Shown here piece after piece: positions 36,891 through 46,378 of a stretch of DNA of 64,000 bases. A model generated the notes under the pieces. That model saw only the letters and a list, made by a program, of their open reading frames with translations, did not search any database and was not told where the DNA came from. A program made the position numbers and the translations under genes. The stretch comes from Bacteroides cellulosilyticus (GTDB lineage: Bacteria > Bacteroidota > Bacteroidia > Bacteroidales > Bacteroidaceae). How positions within the stretch are numbered: the first letter of the stretch is position 1; every line of letters begins with the position of its first letter. Location: the NCBI RefSeq assembly GCF_020091405.1, contig NZ_CP081903.1:3596501-3660500 (forward strand), in the 5' to 3' direction.

Positions 36891-37682
36891 TTATTTTATC
36901 CAGTTCCATGTTTTAATGTACTCTTTCAACTCATCAGGCTGCATACTGCATACGTGGCAGTATTCTTTTTTAGTTATATATGCCACTTGCTCGTTACCAT
37001 CACTGCTATTATTTCCTCGTGAATGGTATAGGTGGTATAGAGCCCCCGGTATTTTTATCGGCTTCTTGTTAAGAATCATCAATCTTTTATAGCGTTCCGC
37101 ATCCTCCGGTCCCCATCCTATGAAATGTTCATTTTCCCATCCACATTCTTTATACAGTCTGACATTAACCAAAAAAGCTCCTCCTACAGAATAGTAACCA
37201 CACATCAGGAACTTCATCATAGGGGACTTTTCTAAAAGACTAATTTTTAAGTTCTTGCAAAAGAGTGAAGAAAAGAATTCGTTAATGCTCCAAAAACAGC
37301 CGTCATAAGGATATGCCATAGTCGCCTGTTCTTCAATGATTGTCTTGTATGCCTTACTCAGTTGAGTAATAGGAGCAATGGCATCCGTATCCCAAATGGC
37401 GGCTATCTCTGTGGTGGTCTGTGCCAGCATTTTATTGATATAGTATGTTCTATGAAATGTCGGGTTTTCATCGTATATGAAGTGATAAACCAATCCTTCA
37501 ATTGAAGGCAACTCTTTTAGATGCTGTTCTTTATCTGCTTCCATTACTATATAATTACAGCGGATATTTTGTGCATAAAATTTCAAAATGGTCAATAGAT
37601 TACGTTCTCTATGCGAGGAGTCTATACGCACGGGAATGCAGAATGTCAAGTTCTCCAAATTTATTTTCTTACTGTTCCTCAT
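36891..37682 (-). CDS. Glycosyltransferase, GT2/GT7-like (locus C)
   Basis: A 263-residue protein with TFCIPVRIDSSHRERNL at the N-terminus, a metal-binding IWDTDAIAP motif near residue 95 and a C-terminal HFIGWGPEDAERYKRL that matches the galactosyltransferase C-terminal (Glyco_transf_7C) pattern. It should be a cytoplasmic sugar transferase. Its start overlaps the end of the upstream LanC-like gene by 14 bp, so the two are translated together. Confidence 0.78.
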   Translation of the reverse strand: MRNSKKINLENLTFCIPVRIDSSHRERNLLTILKFYAQNIRCNYIVMEADKEQHLKELPSIEGLVYHFIYDENPTFHRTYYINKMLAQTTTEIAAIWDTDAIAPITQLSKAYKTIIEEQATMAYPYDGCFWSINEFFSSLFCKNLKISLLEKSPMMKFLMCGYYSVGGAFLVNVRLYKECGWENEHFIGWGPEDAERYKRLMILNKKPIKIPGALYHLYHSRGNNSSDGNEQVAYITKKEYCHVCSMQPDELKEYIKTWNWIK

Positions 37683-38613
37683 AATCTTCTTGCTTTGTGT
37701 GGATTAATAAGCCGAATCCCCATCCGCATAGTGTTTCTATACTGATATTTCCCTTCCTGATTATTTGTGTAACTTCGTAGTGAAAAGAAGGAGTTTGCTC
37801 GTTGAGCTGTTCCAAGGCTGTATTAAAAATCTCCGGCTGGCTATATAGCAGGCTATAAAAGCCTAAGTTGCCTAAAAACTCTATATAGAAATTTATTGTA
37901 TGATTTTGGGGCAAATTATTTACACTTTTGATAAGTGCATGGTAAATATAGTCATCCAATGGCACTTTGTTTTTGATTTGATGATATATATTCTCTGTTG
38001 ACTTTATTAGATTTTGTGTTTGATATGGATAAATATGCTCTTTATCCATTTTTTTTAGAAAGAAGAGAATGGAGTGAAGCATTGGTAAAGATATATCCAT
38101 GGGAGAGTATATATCTTTTATCGTACAATGCAGCAGTCTGTCACATTCGTCTATCAATGCAAGCAGTCTCTCTTCTATAACGTATCTTTGGAGCGAGTCT
38201 TCTTGATTGAACAACTGTGTCAGGTAAATGCCGATAGAAAATAGAGGCTCTTTTTCAGGCAGGTAGATTGGCATTGTTATACTTTGGTATAAATAGTCGC
38301 TCCACACTACCTTGTGCATATTGGTGGTAATACTATTTTCTTCTAATACTTCATTATTGGATAAGTATTTCATTCCCCATGCTATACCTATTTTCCCGTC
38401 AAACAAGCGATTGGGCAATTTATTGGTGGCATTAATAACTTCAAGCAGCATTGTTGCAGATAAACTTCTGGCTTTTCTGTTATTCTTATATTCTGAATAG
38501 AGTGCCATAAATATGCATATTTCCATTAGTCCGCCTTTCAAGTAGGGTGGGAGGCACTTCCGGTCTTCGTTAATCAAGCGTTTATAAACATCATCAACTA
38601 GTTCTCTTTTCAT
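37669..38613 (-). CDS. LanC-like protein, divergent (locus C)
   Basis: A 314-residue protein resembling the lanthionine cyclase (LanC-like) alpha-toroid: PYLKGGLMEICIFMALYSEY and LFDGKIGIAWGMKYLSNN are repeat-type motifs seen in that family, and CGWGFGLLI occurs near the C-terminus. The zinc-binding CH pair that follows in active LanC enzymes is not visible. No lantibiotic dehydratase is encoded in the window. It may bind or scaffold the peptide instead of cyclising it. It lies 3 bp after the HlyD gene. Confidence 0.6.
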   Translation of the reverse strand: MKRELVDDVYKRLINEDRKCLPPYLKGGLMEICIFMALYSEYKNNRKARSLSATMLLEVINATNKLPNRLFDGKIGIAWGMKYLSNNEVLEENSITTNMHKVVWSDYLYQSITMPIYLPEKEPLFSIGIYLTQLFNQEDSLQRYVIEERLLALIDECDRLLHCTIKDIYSPMDISLPMLHSILFFLKKMDKEHIYPYQTQNLIKSTENIYHQIKNKVPLDDYIYHALIKSVNNLPQNHTINFYIEFLGNLGFYSLLYSQPEIFNTALEQLNEQTPSFHYEVTQIIRKGNISIETLCGWGFGLLIHTKQEDYEEQ

Positions 38614-38616
38614 ATA

Positions 38617-39594
38617 TCACAGTTTTAGATTCAATAATCTTTCAAGTAGGTTTTTCTCTTTTGTCACTATGGAGGCTGTGCCTTTGATGGTTTTTATCAA
38701 TGGCAGTTCTTTTCCGTAGTTTGTTTTCAGATTGTGTGGCAAAGATATTTCCAGTACATAATATCCTTCTTGGTCAGGTACCGGAGATATTGAAACAACC
38801 TTTCCTTCTATGAAGCCGAACTCTTGTTCCGGAAACGCGGGGAAGCGGATGATTGCCCGTTGTCCTGTTTTTACCTTGCCGATTCCATCCATTGGGAGAA
38901 GAGCTTTTCCTATGGGTCTTGTTGCATTTTGAGGAATGACTACGAACATGGTTTCACCACTTTCAACGGTTTGGCTCATTTCCCATGGTTGCATGAAGGC
39001 TACCGTACCGTTTACCGGACTTACCAACAGATAGTTCTTTTCCCATTCAGACAATGCTACTTGCAGGGAGGCTATGGTGTTCAGAAGTTCCGTCTCATAG
39101 ATTCTGTCTTCCTTCATGTGTTGCAGATAATTGTCCCAGGCAAGCATACAGGAAGAATAGGCCGTTTGTGTATCTCCCAACTCAGGGATTCTGTGGAAAA
39201 ACAGAATGTCCGTCTGCTCAATTTGCGAACCTTGTGCTTTCCATGCTTTCAGGTTTTCCTGTAAGTAGAATATGTCTTCTGTTGTGGCGGTATTTTGTAT
39301 TACACCGATAATGTCTTTTTCATGGATAGCCTGCTTATTCGTTACATACAGTTGCTCTATCCTTCCTGCTGTTTTGGCGATGATGTATGCAGGCGGTGCT
39401 TGCGTGGTAAGTGTCATTTCTGCTTCTACCGAATCCGGATAGTTGAAAAATGTGCTGCCAATCAAGAGTATGAGCAAGATGCCCAGTAAGACGGAAATGC
39501 CATAGCGGAGAATAGATGGTGGGATATGATTCATCACTTCCTGCACTTCCTCGCTTCTCAGTTCAATTTCCTTATGTATATTGTCTTCTCCCAT
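38617..39594 (-). CDS. HlyD-family membrane fusion protein (locus C exporter)
   Basis: A 325-residue adaptor with an N-terminal span (YGISVLLGILLILLIGSTFF), an AKTAGRIEQLYVTNKQAI motif and a second half with VSPVNGTVAFMQPWEMSQ. It pairs with the C39 exporter encoded 14 bp upstream and parallels the adaptor of locus A. Confidence 0.87.
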   Translation of the reverse strand: MGEDNIHKEIELRSEEVQEVMNHIPPSILRYGISVLLGILLILLIGSTFFNYPDSVEAEMTLTTQAPPAYIIAKTAGRIEQLYVTNKQAIHEKDIIGVIQNTATTEDIFYLQENLKAWKAQGSQIEQTDILFFHRIPELGDTQTAYSSCMLAWDNYLQHMKEDRIYETELLNTIASLQVALSEWEKNYLLVSPVNGTVAFMQPWEMSQTVESGETMFVVIPQNATRPIGKALLPMDGIGKVKTGQRAIIRFPAFPEQEFGFIEGKVVSISPVPDQEGYYVLEISLPHNLKTNYGKELPLIKTIKGTASIVTKEKNLLERLLNLKL

Positions 39595-39608
39595 ACTTTG
39601 ATATTATG

Positions 39609-41816
39609 TTAACTGCCAAGTTCCAGTTGATTTTTTACTAATTGGTAATATTTCCCTTTTTGGGCAGTGAGTTCATGATGAGTTCCTTCCTCGGCTATTT
39701 TCCCTTTATCCAGTACTACTATCTTGTCGGCATTGCGAACGGTGCTGAGACGATGAGCAACTACAACAACAGTCTTGCCCTGGTAGAACTTGTTTAAATG
39801 TTCCATTATCTCTTTCTCATTGTTGGCATCCAGGGCATTGGTTGCTTCATCAAAGAATAGGAAATCAGGATTTTTATATACGGCGCGTGCAATAAGTAAC
39901 CGCTGTTTTTGTCCTTGGCTGACTCCGTTTCCCTCCATTCCTATCTTAGTGTTGTATCCTAAAGGCAGAGAATCTATAAAGTCGCGGATATTGGCTACAG
40001 TTACTGCATGCTTTAGTCTCTCAAGGTCAATCTGCTCTTCGCTGACGGTAATGTTATTGGCTATCGTATCCGAAAAAATGAATCCGTCTTGCATTACGGC
40101 TCCACTTTTCGATCGCCATAAATGTGGGTTAATAGTTTCCAGAGAAGTATCTCCTAATCGTATTTCTCCTTTTTGCGGGGAATAGAATCCTAACAACAAC
40201 TTTACCAGTGTCGTTTTTCCGCTTCCACTGGCACCAACGATGGCAGTCACTTTTTTTTCGGGTATGCTGAGGCAGACATCATCCAGTACATAGTCGCGGT
40301 CGGAACCGCTATAGCTGAAAGATACATGAGTGATTGTGATGTTTTTCTGCATCGGAAGTATTTGTTGTTTGGATGCAATATCCTGTTCTTCATCTTTCCT
40401 TTCATGTATCTCGTTCAATCTTTCCAAACTGATTTTAGCATCTTGCAGTTGCCGAGCGAATCCGATGAAAGCACCTATAGGGCCGTTAAGCTGGCCAATG
40501 ATATAGGTGAGAGACATCATCATACCCAATGTCATTTGCCCTTCCACTACTGATTTGGCAGCTATAAATGAAATAATGATATTGGTTGTTTGGTTGAAAA
40601 AGACAGAACCTACTTGTTGTACTTGTCCCAAAGCCAGTCCCTTGACACTGATTTTGAATAATTTTACTTGAATACGTTCCCATTGCCACCGCTTCTGTTT
40701 CTCACAGTTGTTCAGTTTTATTTCCTGCATGGCTGTTACCAGCTGTATCAGGCTGCTTTGTTCGCTGGATGCTTGTGAGAAACGTCGTATATCCAGTTCC
40801 CGGCGATACTTCATAAAACAGAGAATCCATACTACATACAGCGAATTGCCGAGGAGGAAAATACCTAGGATAATCAGGTTGTAATAAGCCAGAATAAAGC
40901 CGAAAATGAAGAAATTGACGAATGAGAACAAGGTACTTATGGACGATCCGGTCAGAAATGTTTCTATGCGGTTATGGTCCCCAATACGTTGCATGATGTC
41001 ACCTATCATTTTGGTATCGAAATAGCGTAAAGGCAACTTCATCAACTTGGCTAAGAAGTCAGATATGAGAGAGATGTTTATACGTGTGTTCATGTGCAGC
41101 AATATCCAACTGCGGATAAAGTCTACAGACAGCTGTGAGATGGATATTATCAGTTGAGCTACGAGAATTAAGGTGATGAAATTAAGGTTCCCATCCCGGA
41201 TGCCGACATCTACCAATGATTGTGTGAGAAACGGGAATATCAATTGCAACAAACTGACGGTCAGCATGCCAAGTATCAATTGCAACAGTTGTTTTTTATA
41301 GGGTGTAAGGTATTGCAGGAAAAATGAAAGCTTTCTCTGTTTGCTTTCCGGTTCATCTTCCTGGCTATAAAAATCCGGTGAAGGTTCCAGAGCCAATGCA
41401 GCTCCTTTCTCATCTCCATCAACCTTTGTTGATAACCAGCATTTTTTTAATTCTTCTTCATGGTAGGTGACTAGGCCAGTTGCCGGATCAGCAATATGGA
41501 AAAAGTGTTTTTTTTTCTTTTTTCGTATCTTATAGCATATTACGAAATGTCTTTGTTGCCAATGTAGAATACATGGAAGTGGCACATCCTCAATTAGCTG
41601 TTGAAAAGAAATACGTACGCCTGATGTGCGGAAACCTATAGATTCGGCAGCATCGCTAATACCCAGCATGGACACTCCTTCACGGGTAATGAAAGAGCGG
41701 TCGCGCAAAGTTTGTAACGAATAGATTTTTCCGTAATAATGGGAAATCATCCGTAGGCAGGTGGGGCCGCAGTCCATCGCATCAAGTTGGAAATAATGGG
41801 GAAATGCAATTTTCAT
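39609..41816 (-). CDS. Peptidase-containing ABC exporter (C39 domain + ABC) of locus C
   Basis: ATG 41816 (MKIAFPHYFQLDAMDCGPTC) is chosen over one four codons earlier because it matches the start of the locus A exporter. The product is 735 residues: a C39 peptidase with Cys16, His90 and Asp110, a transmembrane domain, and a nucleotide-binding domain with GASGSGKTT, VSQGQKQR and FLFFDEATNALD. It should cut the precursor of 46379-46603 after its double glycine and export the core. Confidence 0.93.
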   Translation of the reverse strand: MKIAFPHYFQLDAMDCGPTCLRMISHYYGKIYSLQTLRDRSFITREGVSMLGISDAAESIGFRTSGVRISFQQLIEDVPLPCILHWQQRHFVICYKIRKKKKKHFFHIADPATGLVTYHEEELKKCWLSTKVDGDEKGAALALEPSPDFYSQEDEPESKQRKLSFFLQYLTPYKKQLLQLILGMLTVSLLQLIFPFLTQSLVDVGIRDGNLNFITLILVAQLIISISQLSVDFIRSWILLHMNTRINISLISDFLAKLMKLPLRYFDTKMIGDIMQRIGDHNRIETFLTGSSISTLFSFVNFFIFGFILAYYNLIILGIFLLGNSLYVVWILCFMKYRRELDIRRFSQASSEQSSLIQLVTAMQEIKLNNCEKQKRWQWERIQVKLFKISVKGLALGQVQQVGSVFFNQTTNIIISFIAAKSVVEGQMTLGMMMSLTYIIGQLNGPIGAFIGFARQLQDAKISLERLNEIHERKDEEQDIASKQQILPMQKNITITHVSFSYSGSDRDYVLDDVCLSIPEKKVTAIVGASGSGKTTLVKLLLGFYSPQKGEIRLGDTSLETINPHLWRSKSGAVMQDGFIFSDTIANNITVSEEQIDLERLKHAVTVANIRDFIDSLPLGYNTKIGMEGNGVSQGQKQRLLIARAVYKNPDFLFFDEATNALDANNEKEIMEHLNKFYQGKTVVVVAHRLSTVRNADKIVVLDKGKIAEEGTHHELTAQKGKYYQLVKNQLELGS

Positions 41817-41859
41817 TCTTAATTCCAAGATTTAAAACCTAACCAACGATTTATGTATT

Positions 41860-43071
41860 TCACTCTTTTATCAAGCAGAGATTGGGCTTTCCAATCGCCA
41901 ATTCAATATTGGATAGAGATGGACAAAGCCATTGATAAATACAGTCGGAACAAGGTTTTTGTTTACGTACATTAAACCAGGATTGCCCTTTGGTAAACTC
42001 TTTATAAACAAGATCTATTGGTAAGTTTTTAATTGTACCCAGTGAGGGATGATTGATATTTGAATAGACACGACCATCAGATAATACCGTTAATCTTCCG
42101 AAATCATTAAGGTTTATACTTTGTCTGACAAAAATATCTCGTTTGGTAAGGGGTATCTCAGTAAGTTCTTTTTTATCCAGATATACTAAATTCCTGAAGA
42201 AATCAAGATTGTCTTTCACTATGGGAATTATTTGATAATCTAATTTTTTGTTATCCCTTTCTATTGTATCTAAAACATATTCATATTCCGCCTCTGATGC
42301 AACAAGGAAGTAGTAACACACATTTATTTTATTATGATTAACCAACAATTCTTCCATACGGTTTATGTTCTTAACCATTACTTGTACAATGGTATCCTCC
42401 TGCATTGTCAAATCTGTATATGCTTGCATGTAATGCAAATAATCTATATCAGTAACAGTTATCACTAATTGAATATGCAGTTGATGTAGCTCATTCAGTA
42501 ATATAGAATAAGAAGGATATGTAAATAGAGAACCAATGAGATAAATGCGCGTTAAATAAGGATTCTTGCTATTGTAGCAGAAGTCTATGATATCACGATA
42601 ATCTAAACTTTCATTTATCTTTAATGGATATATAATCTGTTTGTATAACTCGTTTTCACCATTGGCAGTCCCATTGATGTAGAAGAAAACTTCATGCAAA
42701 TTATCAAGTATAGTACCCTGAATGCCTCTATTGTGTTCCCATACATAACGTTGTGTATTATCCTGAACTTTTAAGATAGGCATCAACGAAATAGGACGTT
42801 CCTCATAGGTTACTTCTCTTGTAAGGCATCCCATGTTATTAGTTATAATGGAATCAATCCATGCAACTGTCTTTTTATCTTGAAGCTGATTATCAGATAC
42901 CATTACTGAATACAAATTGTCAGCCTTCAGCAACTCATTACCTATTTTTTTCACTTCCCCTGTATTCACAAAATGGAAAGACGTTGCATTCAATGTATTG
43001 TACAGTAATCCTTCCTCTCCTTTAAGCCATAGGAAAGTCTCACTATTAAGTGTTAGCCAATTCTTTTTCAT
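41860..43071 (-). CDS. Pseudo-radical-SAM protein, GG-Bacteroidales type (locus C)
   Basis: A 403-residue protein with the size and C-terminal SPASM-like cysteines of a peptide maturase (PCSDCIYQWLCPSLSNIE, then NLC) but no CX3CX2C motif in the N-terminal or central part. This fits the pseudo-rSAM proteins that accompany GG-Bacteroidales precursor systems (TIGR04150-like, from memory). It lies 3 bp after the true radical SAM gene, so the two are probably made together and may form a complex in which this subunit binds substrate. Confidence 0.78.
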   Translation of the reverse strand: MKKNWLTLNSETFLWLKGEEGLLYNTLNATSFHFVNTGEVKKIGNELLKADNLYSVMVSDNQLQDKKTVAWIDSIITNNMGCLTREVTYEERPISLMPILKVQDNTQRYVWEHNRGIQGTILDNLHEVFFYINGTANGENELYKQIIYPLKINESLDYRDIIDFCYNSKNPYLTRIYLIGSLFTYPSYSILLNELHQLHIQLVITVTDIDYLHYMQAYTDLTMQEDTIVQVMVKNINRMEELLVNHNKINVCYYFLVASEAEYEYVLDTIERDNKKLDYQIIPIVKDNLDFFRNLVYLDKKELTEIPLTKRDIFVRQSINLNDFGRLTVLSDGRVYSNINHPSLGTIKNLPIDLVYKEFTKGQSWFNVRKQKPCSDCIYQWLCPSLSNIELAIGKPNLCLIKE

Positions 43072-43074
43072 AGT

Positions 43075-44349
43075 CTATGATCTTATAGATACCTCATTTA
43101 AAATCCTTTGATAAGCTCCCGGATGCTTTCGCAAATAAATTAGCTGCTTTGTAGCATTGTGAGTCCATGACTTCATCGGACAGAAACTCAGGCACTTTGT
43201 TTCGTTTGTTCTGATATCATCAATTTGATATACACATTGCATGCAGTTCTTGTACAAAGCACAAACACTGCACTGTTTGTTATATTTTTGTACAAAATGG
43301 TTATGTCTATCTGCAACATATTCATAATTCAAATCAATATATTCATCGTGTATGAATCCTACAGCGAAATCATGGTCTATACGTTCGCAAGGGATGATTT
43401 TCCCGTTTACTGTAATAAACATTTTTTTAGAGAAAGGAGTACATGTTCCTGTAGGAAAAACGGTTAATTTATTTTTATCTAGAAACAATTCGTTATAAGT
43501 GTTATATACATTGTTGGTTTCAAAGAAAATATAATTGGCCAACTGATGTATATCAGGAGCGCTTATGAACATTTCAGCTTCTAAAGCCTCGCAGTTATGC
43601 GCTTGTTTGAGGCTTTCAGAAACATTTTTATAAGTATTTATAAACTCTTTCTTTTTATCATCTTTAATACCTGAATTGTTTAGAGGGGCAATTCTGGGGG
43701 ATTTGTTAAAATTGTCTTTAATAAAGCGATAGGTCGCTTCAACGCTGTTCCTATTATGTAAAACAGCGTTGAATTGAACTAACTTATCAAAATAATCCGG
43801 ATATTTTTCTTGTAATAATTTGATGTTGTGAATAACTCGCGAGAAAGAATTACGACCGGTATGGTCAACCCTGTAACTTTGTCCTTCTTCATCGCCATCC
43901 AAACTAATAAGTAAACGAATATCTTTTTCTACAATGAAATCCATATACTTATCAAGCAACATCGCATTTGTAGTCATGTTGTAGAAATACTTTTTTCCTA
44001 CGAAGTCGAGTGATTCCAAATAAGATATAATCTGTTTGATTAACGGTACATTCAGCAATGGCTCTCCTCCATAAAAGCTAATTGATATGGGAAAAGAAGT
44101 TCCTTTTACATAGCTTTTTCTCCATAAATCATGTAAATAATCTATGATTAATTGTGCTTTTTTAAAAGGAAGCATTTTATTTATCCGTTCATCATATCCC
44201 TGATAGAAATCTGCATAGCCGCAATATTTGCATCTTAAATTGCAAGCATCGGTAACCTCAAAGACCAATTGCTTCAAGTGTATCAGATTATGTTCTATCT
44301 GATTGGCATCAACTAATTGAAACCTATCATTCATTCTTTCTTCTTTCAT
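43075..44349 (-). CDS. Radical SAM/SPASM peptide maturase, GG-Bacteroidales type (locus C)
   Basis: A 424-residue enzyme with Cys36, Cys40 and Cys43 (CNLRCKYC), a SAM-binding FYGGEPLL motif near residue 93 and SPASM cysteines in GTCTPF, IIPCERID and CSVCALYKNCMQC. It resembles TIGR04148 maturases. The predicted substrate is the CxCxxxCxC peptide at 46379-46603. Its start overlaps the beta-propeller gene by 4 bp (ATGA). Confidence 0.88.
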   Translation of the reverse strand: MKEERMNDRFQLVDANQIEHNLIHLKQLVFEVTDACNLRCKYCGYADFYQGYDERINKMLPFKKAQLIIDYLHDLWRKSYVKGTSFPISISFYGGEPLLNVPLIKQIISYLESLDFVGKKYFYNMTTNAMLLDKYMDFIVEKDIRLLISLDGDEEGQSYRVDHTGRNSFSRVIHNIKLLQEKYPDYFDKLVQFNAVLHNRNSVEATYRFIKDNFNKSPRIAPLNNSGIKDDKKKEFINTYKNVSESLKQAHNCEALEAEMFISAPDIHQLANYIFFETNNVYNTYNELFLDKNKLTVFPTGTCTPFSKKMFITVNGKIIPCERIDHDFAVGFIHDEYIDLNYEYVADRHNHFVQKYNKQCSVCALYKNCMQCVYQIDDIRTNETKCLSFCPMKSWTHNATKQLIYLRKHPGAYQRILNEVSIRS

Positions 44350-45491
44350 TTCCCCTTTTGCTTTAGTTTGCCCATAAACAAGATGTTATTGCCTTCTTCA
44401 TCAATGGATTCCAACATTGTTTCCAACTGTTTGCGATCCTCGGCAGAACAGTCGCTGTCGGCAAGGCGTTTTTCTATTTGAGTAATTAGACGTCCCGGCT
44501 CAAACATCTGATAGAACCATCCGTTACTGAAATTGAACATTGGAGCCTCCATGTGCCCGAAAAAGTCATTTATCAGTCGGGCGTAATTTGAAGTTTGCTT
44601 TTCTTTATTCACTGCTATAATACCCTTGTCCCATAGCATGGCAGTCAGATAATAGCCGGGCAACTCATTATAAATGTGCAGTGGAGTTTCGGACACTTTA
44701 CCAAAATCCATCTTGAACTTGGGATAGATTTTGTTAGCATTCTTGTCATAGTGGAAAAGTGTGTCGCAGGAGGACAGCCAGAAGCTGAATTCAGGAACAT
44801 TATGGTAAGCAAATATATCTTGATTGAAGTTTTCCTGCAAAAAGTTAGGAGTAGGCTTTAGTTCTTGTTTAAATAAACCGTTTTTGTTATATACGGTAGC
44901 GAGGAATTTTTCCTTATTGTATGTGAAAGGCATGTGAATAATGGTTATGTCTCCATTGTCATCCACCTCTACTTTCGGTTTGCTCAGTTTTTCTTTGGTG
45001 ACAATTTCGCGTACAAATTTTCCGTCAGTATTATACACTAAAACCTTGGGTAAAGAAAAGAAAAAGGATAAATATATTTCTCCAGTTTTTTCATTAATAG
45101 CTTCATCATAAATAGTTTGTGAATATTCCCCCGGACCATTTCCTATAGCTCCGACTTGGCATTTTAATTTTCCATTGTGGTCAAAAAGTAAGAAAGGCAG
45201 ACTCTCAGATTGGCGAATACCTATGTAATGATCCGTAATACATAGGTTACAGCTTTTGAAGAAAGCGTTATCTGTATTTTCAAAGCGTATGATTTTGAGA
45301 TCTTCCACCAATTCGCTTAAGTTAATATTAATGGTATTTTTTACTTGATCAAAGTGACAAACAGTCAGTGCGTTCTCATTAGACTCGACAAATGTCAATG
45401 TGCCGTCACCTTTAGGGGAAGTGCTGCAACTTGCCGTTACTAAAACTGTATATAAGGCTACTGCGACTTTAAATCCTTTTATATTCTTCAT
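44346..45491 (-). CDS. Six-bladed beta-propeller lipoprotein (locus C)
   Basis: A 381-residue lipoprotein: signal peptide with lipobox LVTASC (Cys22), then a domain with NLSELVEDLKIIRFENTDNA and repeated FDHNGKLKCQVGAIGNGPGEY-type blade motifs (split here: FDHNGKLKCQV, GAIGNGPGEY), and YNTDGKFVREI. This fits the Bacteroidales six-bladed beta-propeller lipoproteins. It would sit in the periplasm or on the outer membrane and may bind the exported peptide. Function is not known. Confidence 0.75.
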   Translation of the reverse strand: MKNIKGFKVAVALYTVLVTASCSTSPKGDGTLTFVESNENALTVCHFDQVKNTININLSELVEDLKIIRFENTDNAFFKSCNLCITDHYIGIRQSESLPFLLFDHNGKLKCQVGAIGNGPGEYSQTIYDEAINEKTGEIYLSFFFSLPKVLVYNTDGKFVREIVTKEKLSKPKVEVDDNGDITIIHMPFTYNKEKFLATVYNKNGLFKQELKPTPNFLQENFNQDIFAYHNVPEFSFWLSSCDTLFHYDKNANKIYPKFKMDFGKVSETPLHIYNELPGYYLTAMLWDKGIIAVNKEKQTSNYARLINDFFGHMEAPMFNFSNGWFYQMFEPGRLITQIEKRLADSDCSAEDRKQLETMLESIDEEGNNILFMGKLKQKGK

Positions 45492-45525
45492 ATTTTCTTA
45501 TTTATTTAGCTTCATATTGAAGATT

Positions 45526-46110
45526 TTACATAGCACTGGCATTTATAGGTGCTCCGTATTTAGAACGTACCGGGGTTTCGTTTATCCTGCCTGGAGTAAA
45601 TTTGGGTAATAATTTAAGTACTCTGATAAATTCTTTATCTATAGCAGGATGTATGCCTTTAACGATTATCACATCTGAAACGGCGCCATCTCTTTCTACG
45701 ATCAAGTCAACCCTTCCTTTGCCGCTAACAGGCTCTATATCTGGATATTTGAAGTGTTTACTGATAAAATCAAGAAGTTGGGAGTTATTTAAAGAAGGAA
45801 ATGCTCTTACCACTTCAGACTCTTCGTAGATTTTATTCAAATCTATCTCTTTTGACTCAACTATATTACTTTGGGGGGGCTTGTTCTGTTGAGAATCAGC
45901 AGTTACCGGCTTTTTCTCTTTTCTGCTGCTATCAATAGTATAACCTTTTTCTTCAAGAACTGTTGTAGAAGCCTCATCTGTTAACGTGTCTGATAGAACT
46001 GTTTTTACATCTGCTTGCTTACTTGATTTTCCGGTACAACCTATTACTGTAATTGTGAGGAAAAACATACAAAAACAATACCGTGCATTCTTAAGTACTA
46101 ATATTTTCAT
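45526..46110 (-). CDS. TonB C-terminal domain lipoprotein (locus C)
   Basis: A 194-residue protein with a lipobox-like FLTITVIGC (Cys25), a charged, low-complexity linker, and a TonB C-terminal-like domain (YPDIEPVSGKGRVDLIVERD, then GAVSDVIIVKGIHPAIDKEF and PKFTPGRINETPV). Classical TonB is anchored by a membrane helix and works with ExbB/ExbD, none of which is seen here. As a lipoprotein it could be an outer membrane or periplasmic partner. It lies after the hairpin region following the precursor gene. Confidence 0.72.
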   Translation of the reverse strand: MKILVLKNARYCFCMFFLTITVIGCTGKSSKQADVKTVLSDTLTDEASTTVLEEKGYTIDSSRKEKKPVTADSQQNKPPQSNIVESKEIDLNKIYEESEVVRAFPSLNNSQLLDFISKHFKYPDIEPVSGKGRVDLIVERDGAVSDVIIVKGIHPAIDKEFIRVLKLLPKFTPGRINETPVRSKYGAPINASAM

Positions 46111-46200
46111 ACAAATATGTTTTATAACAATTTTTTATAGATATACGTTCATATTCATTGAAATGAAGAATCGCATAAATAATTTTTGATTTTCATGTAT

Positions 46201-46271
46201 TGAAAAAATTCTCTGTTGAAAAATCACTCACTAATAAAAATGAGAAAGTATTTTTAACAGAGATTTTTTCA
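46201..46271 (-). terminator. Large AU-rich hairpin after the locus C precursor
   Basis: The arms 46201-46224 (tgaaaaaattctctgttgaa...) and 46250-46271 (atttttaacagagatttttt...) are near-complementary with two small bulges. On the minus strand the distal arm ends in a U run. It lies between the precursor and the downstream genes and may attenuate transcription. Confidence 0.55.
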
Positions 46272-46302
46272 TATAGATACCATTTTATTGATAATCCAAC
46301 AG

Positions 46303-46335
46303 ATCTTATCTGCTAAAAGATAAAGCTGATAAGAT
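46303..46335 (-). terminator. Hairpin just after the locus C precursor stop
   Basis: atcttatc (46303-46310) pairs with gataagat (46328-46335) around a 17-base loop. No U run is evident, so it may be an mRNA-stabilising or processing structure and not a terminator. Confidence 0.4.
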
Positions 46336-46378
46336 GGCAGGTCACTTCATGCATGCGGTTGAAATGTTAAGTAACAAA

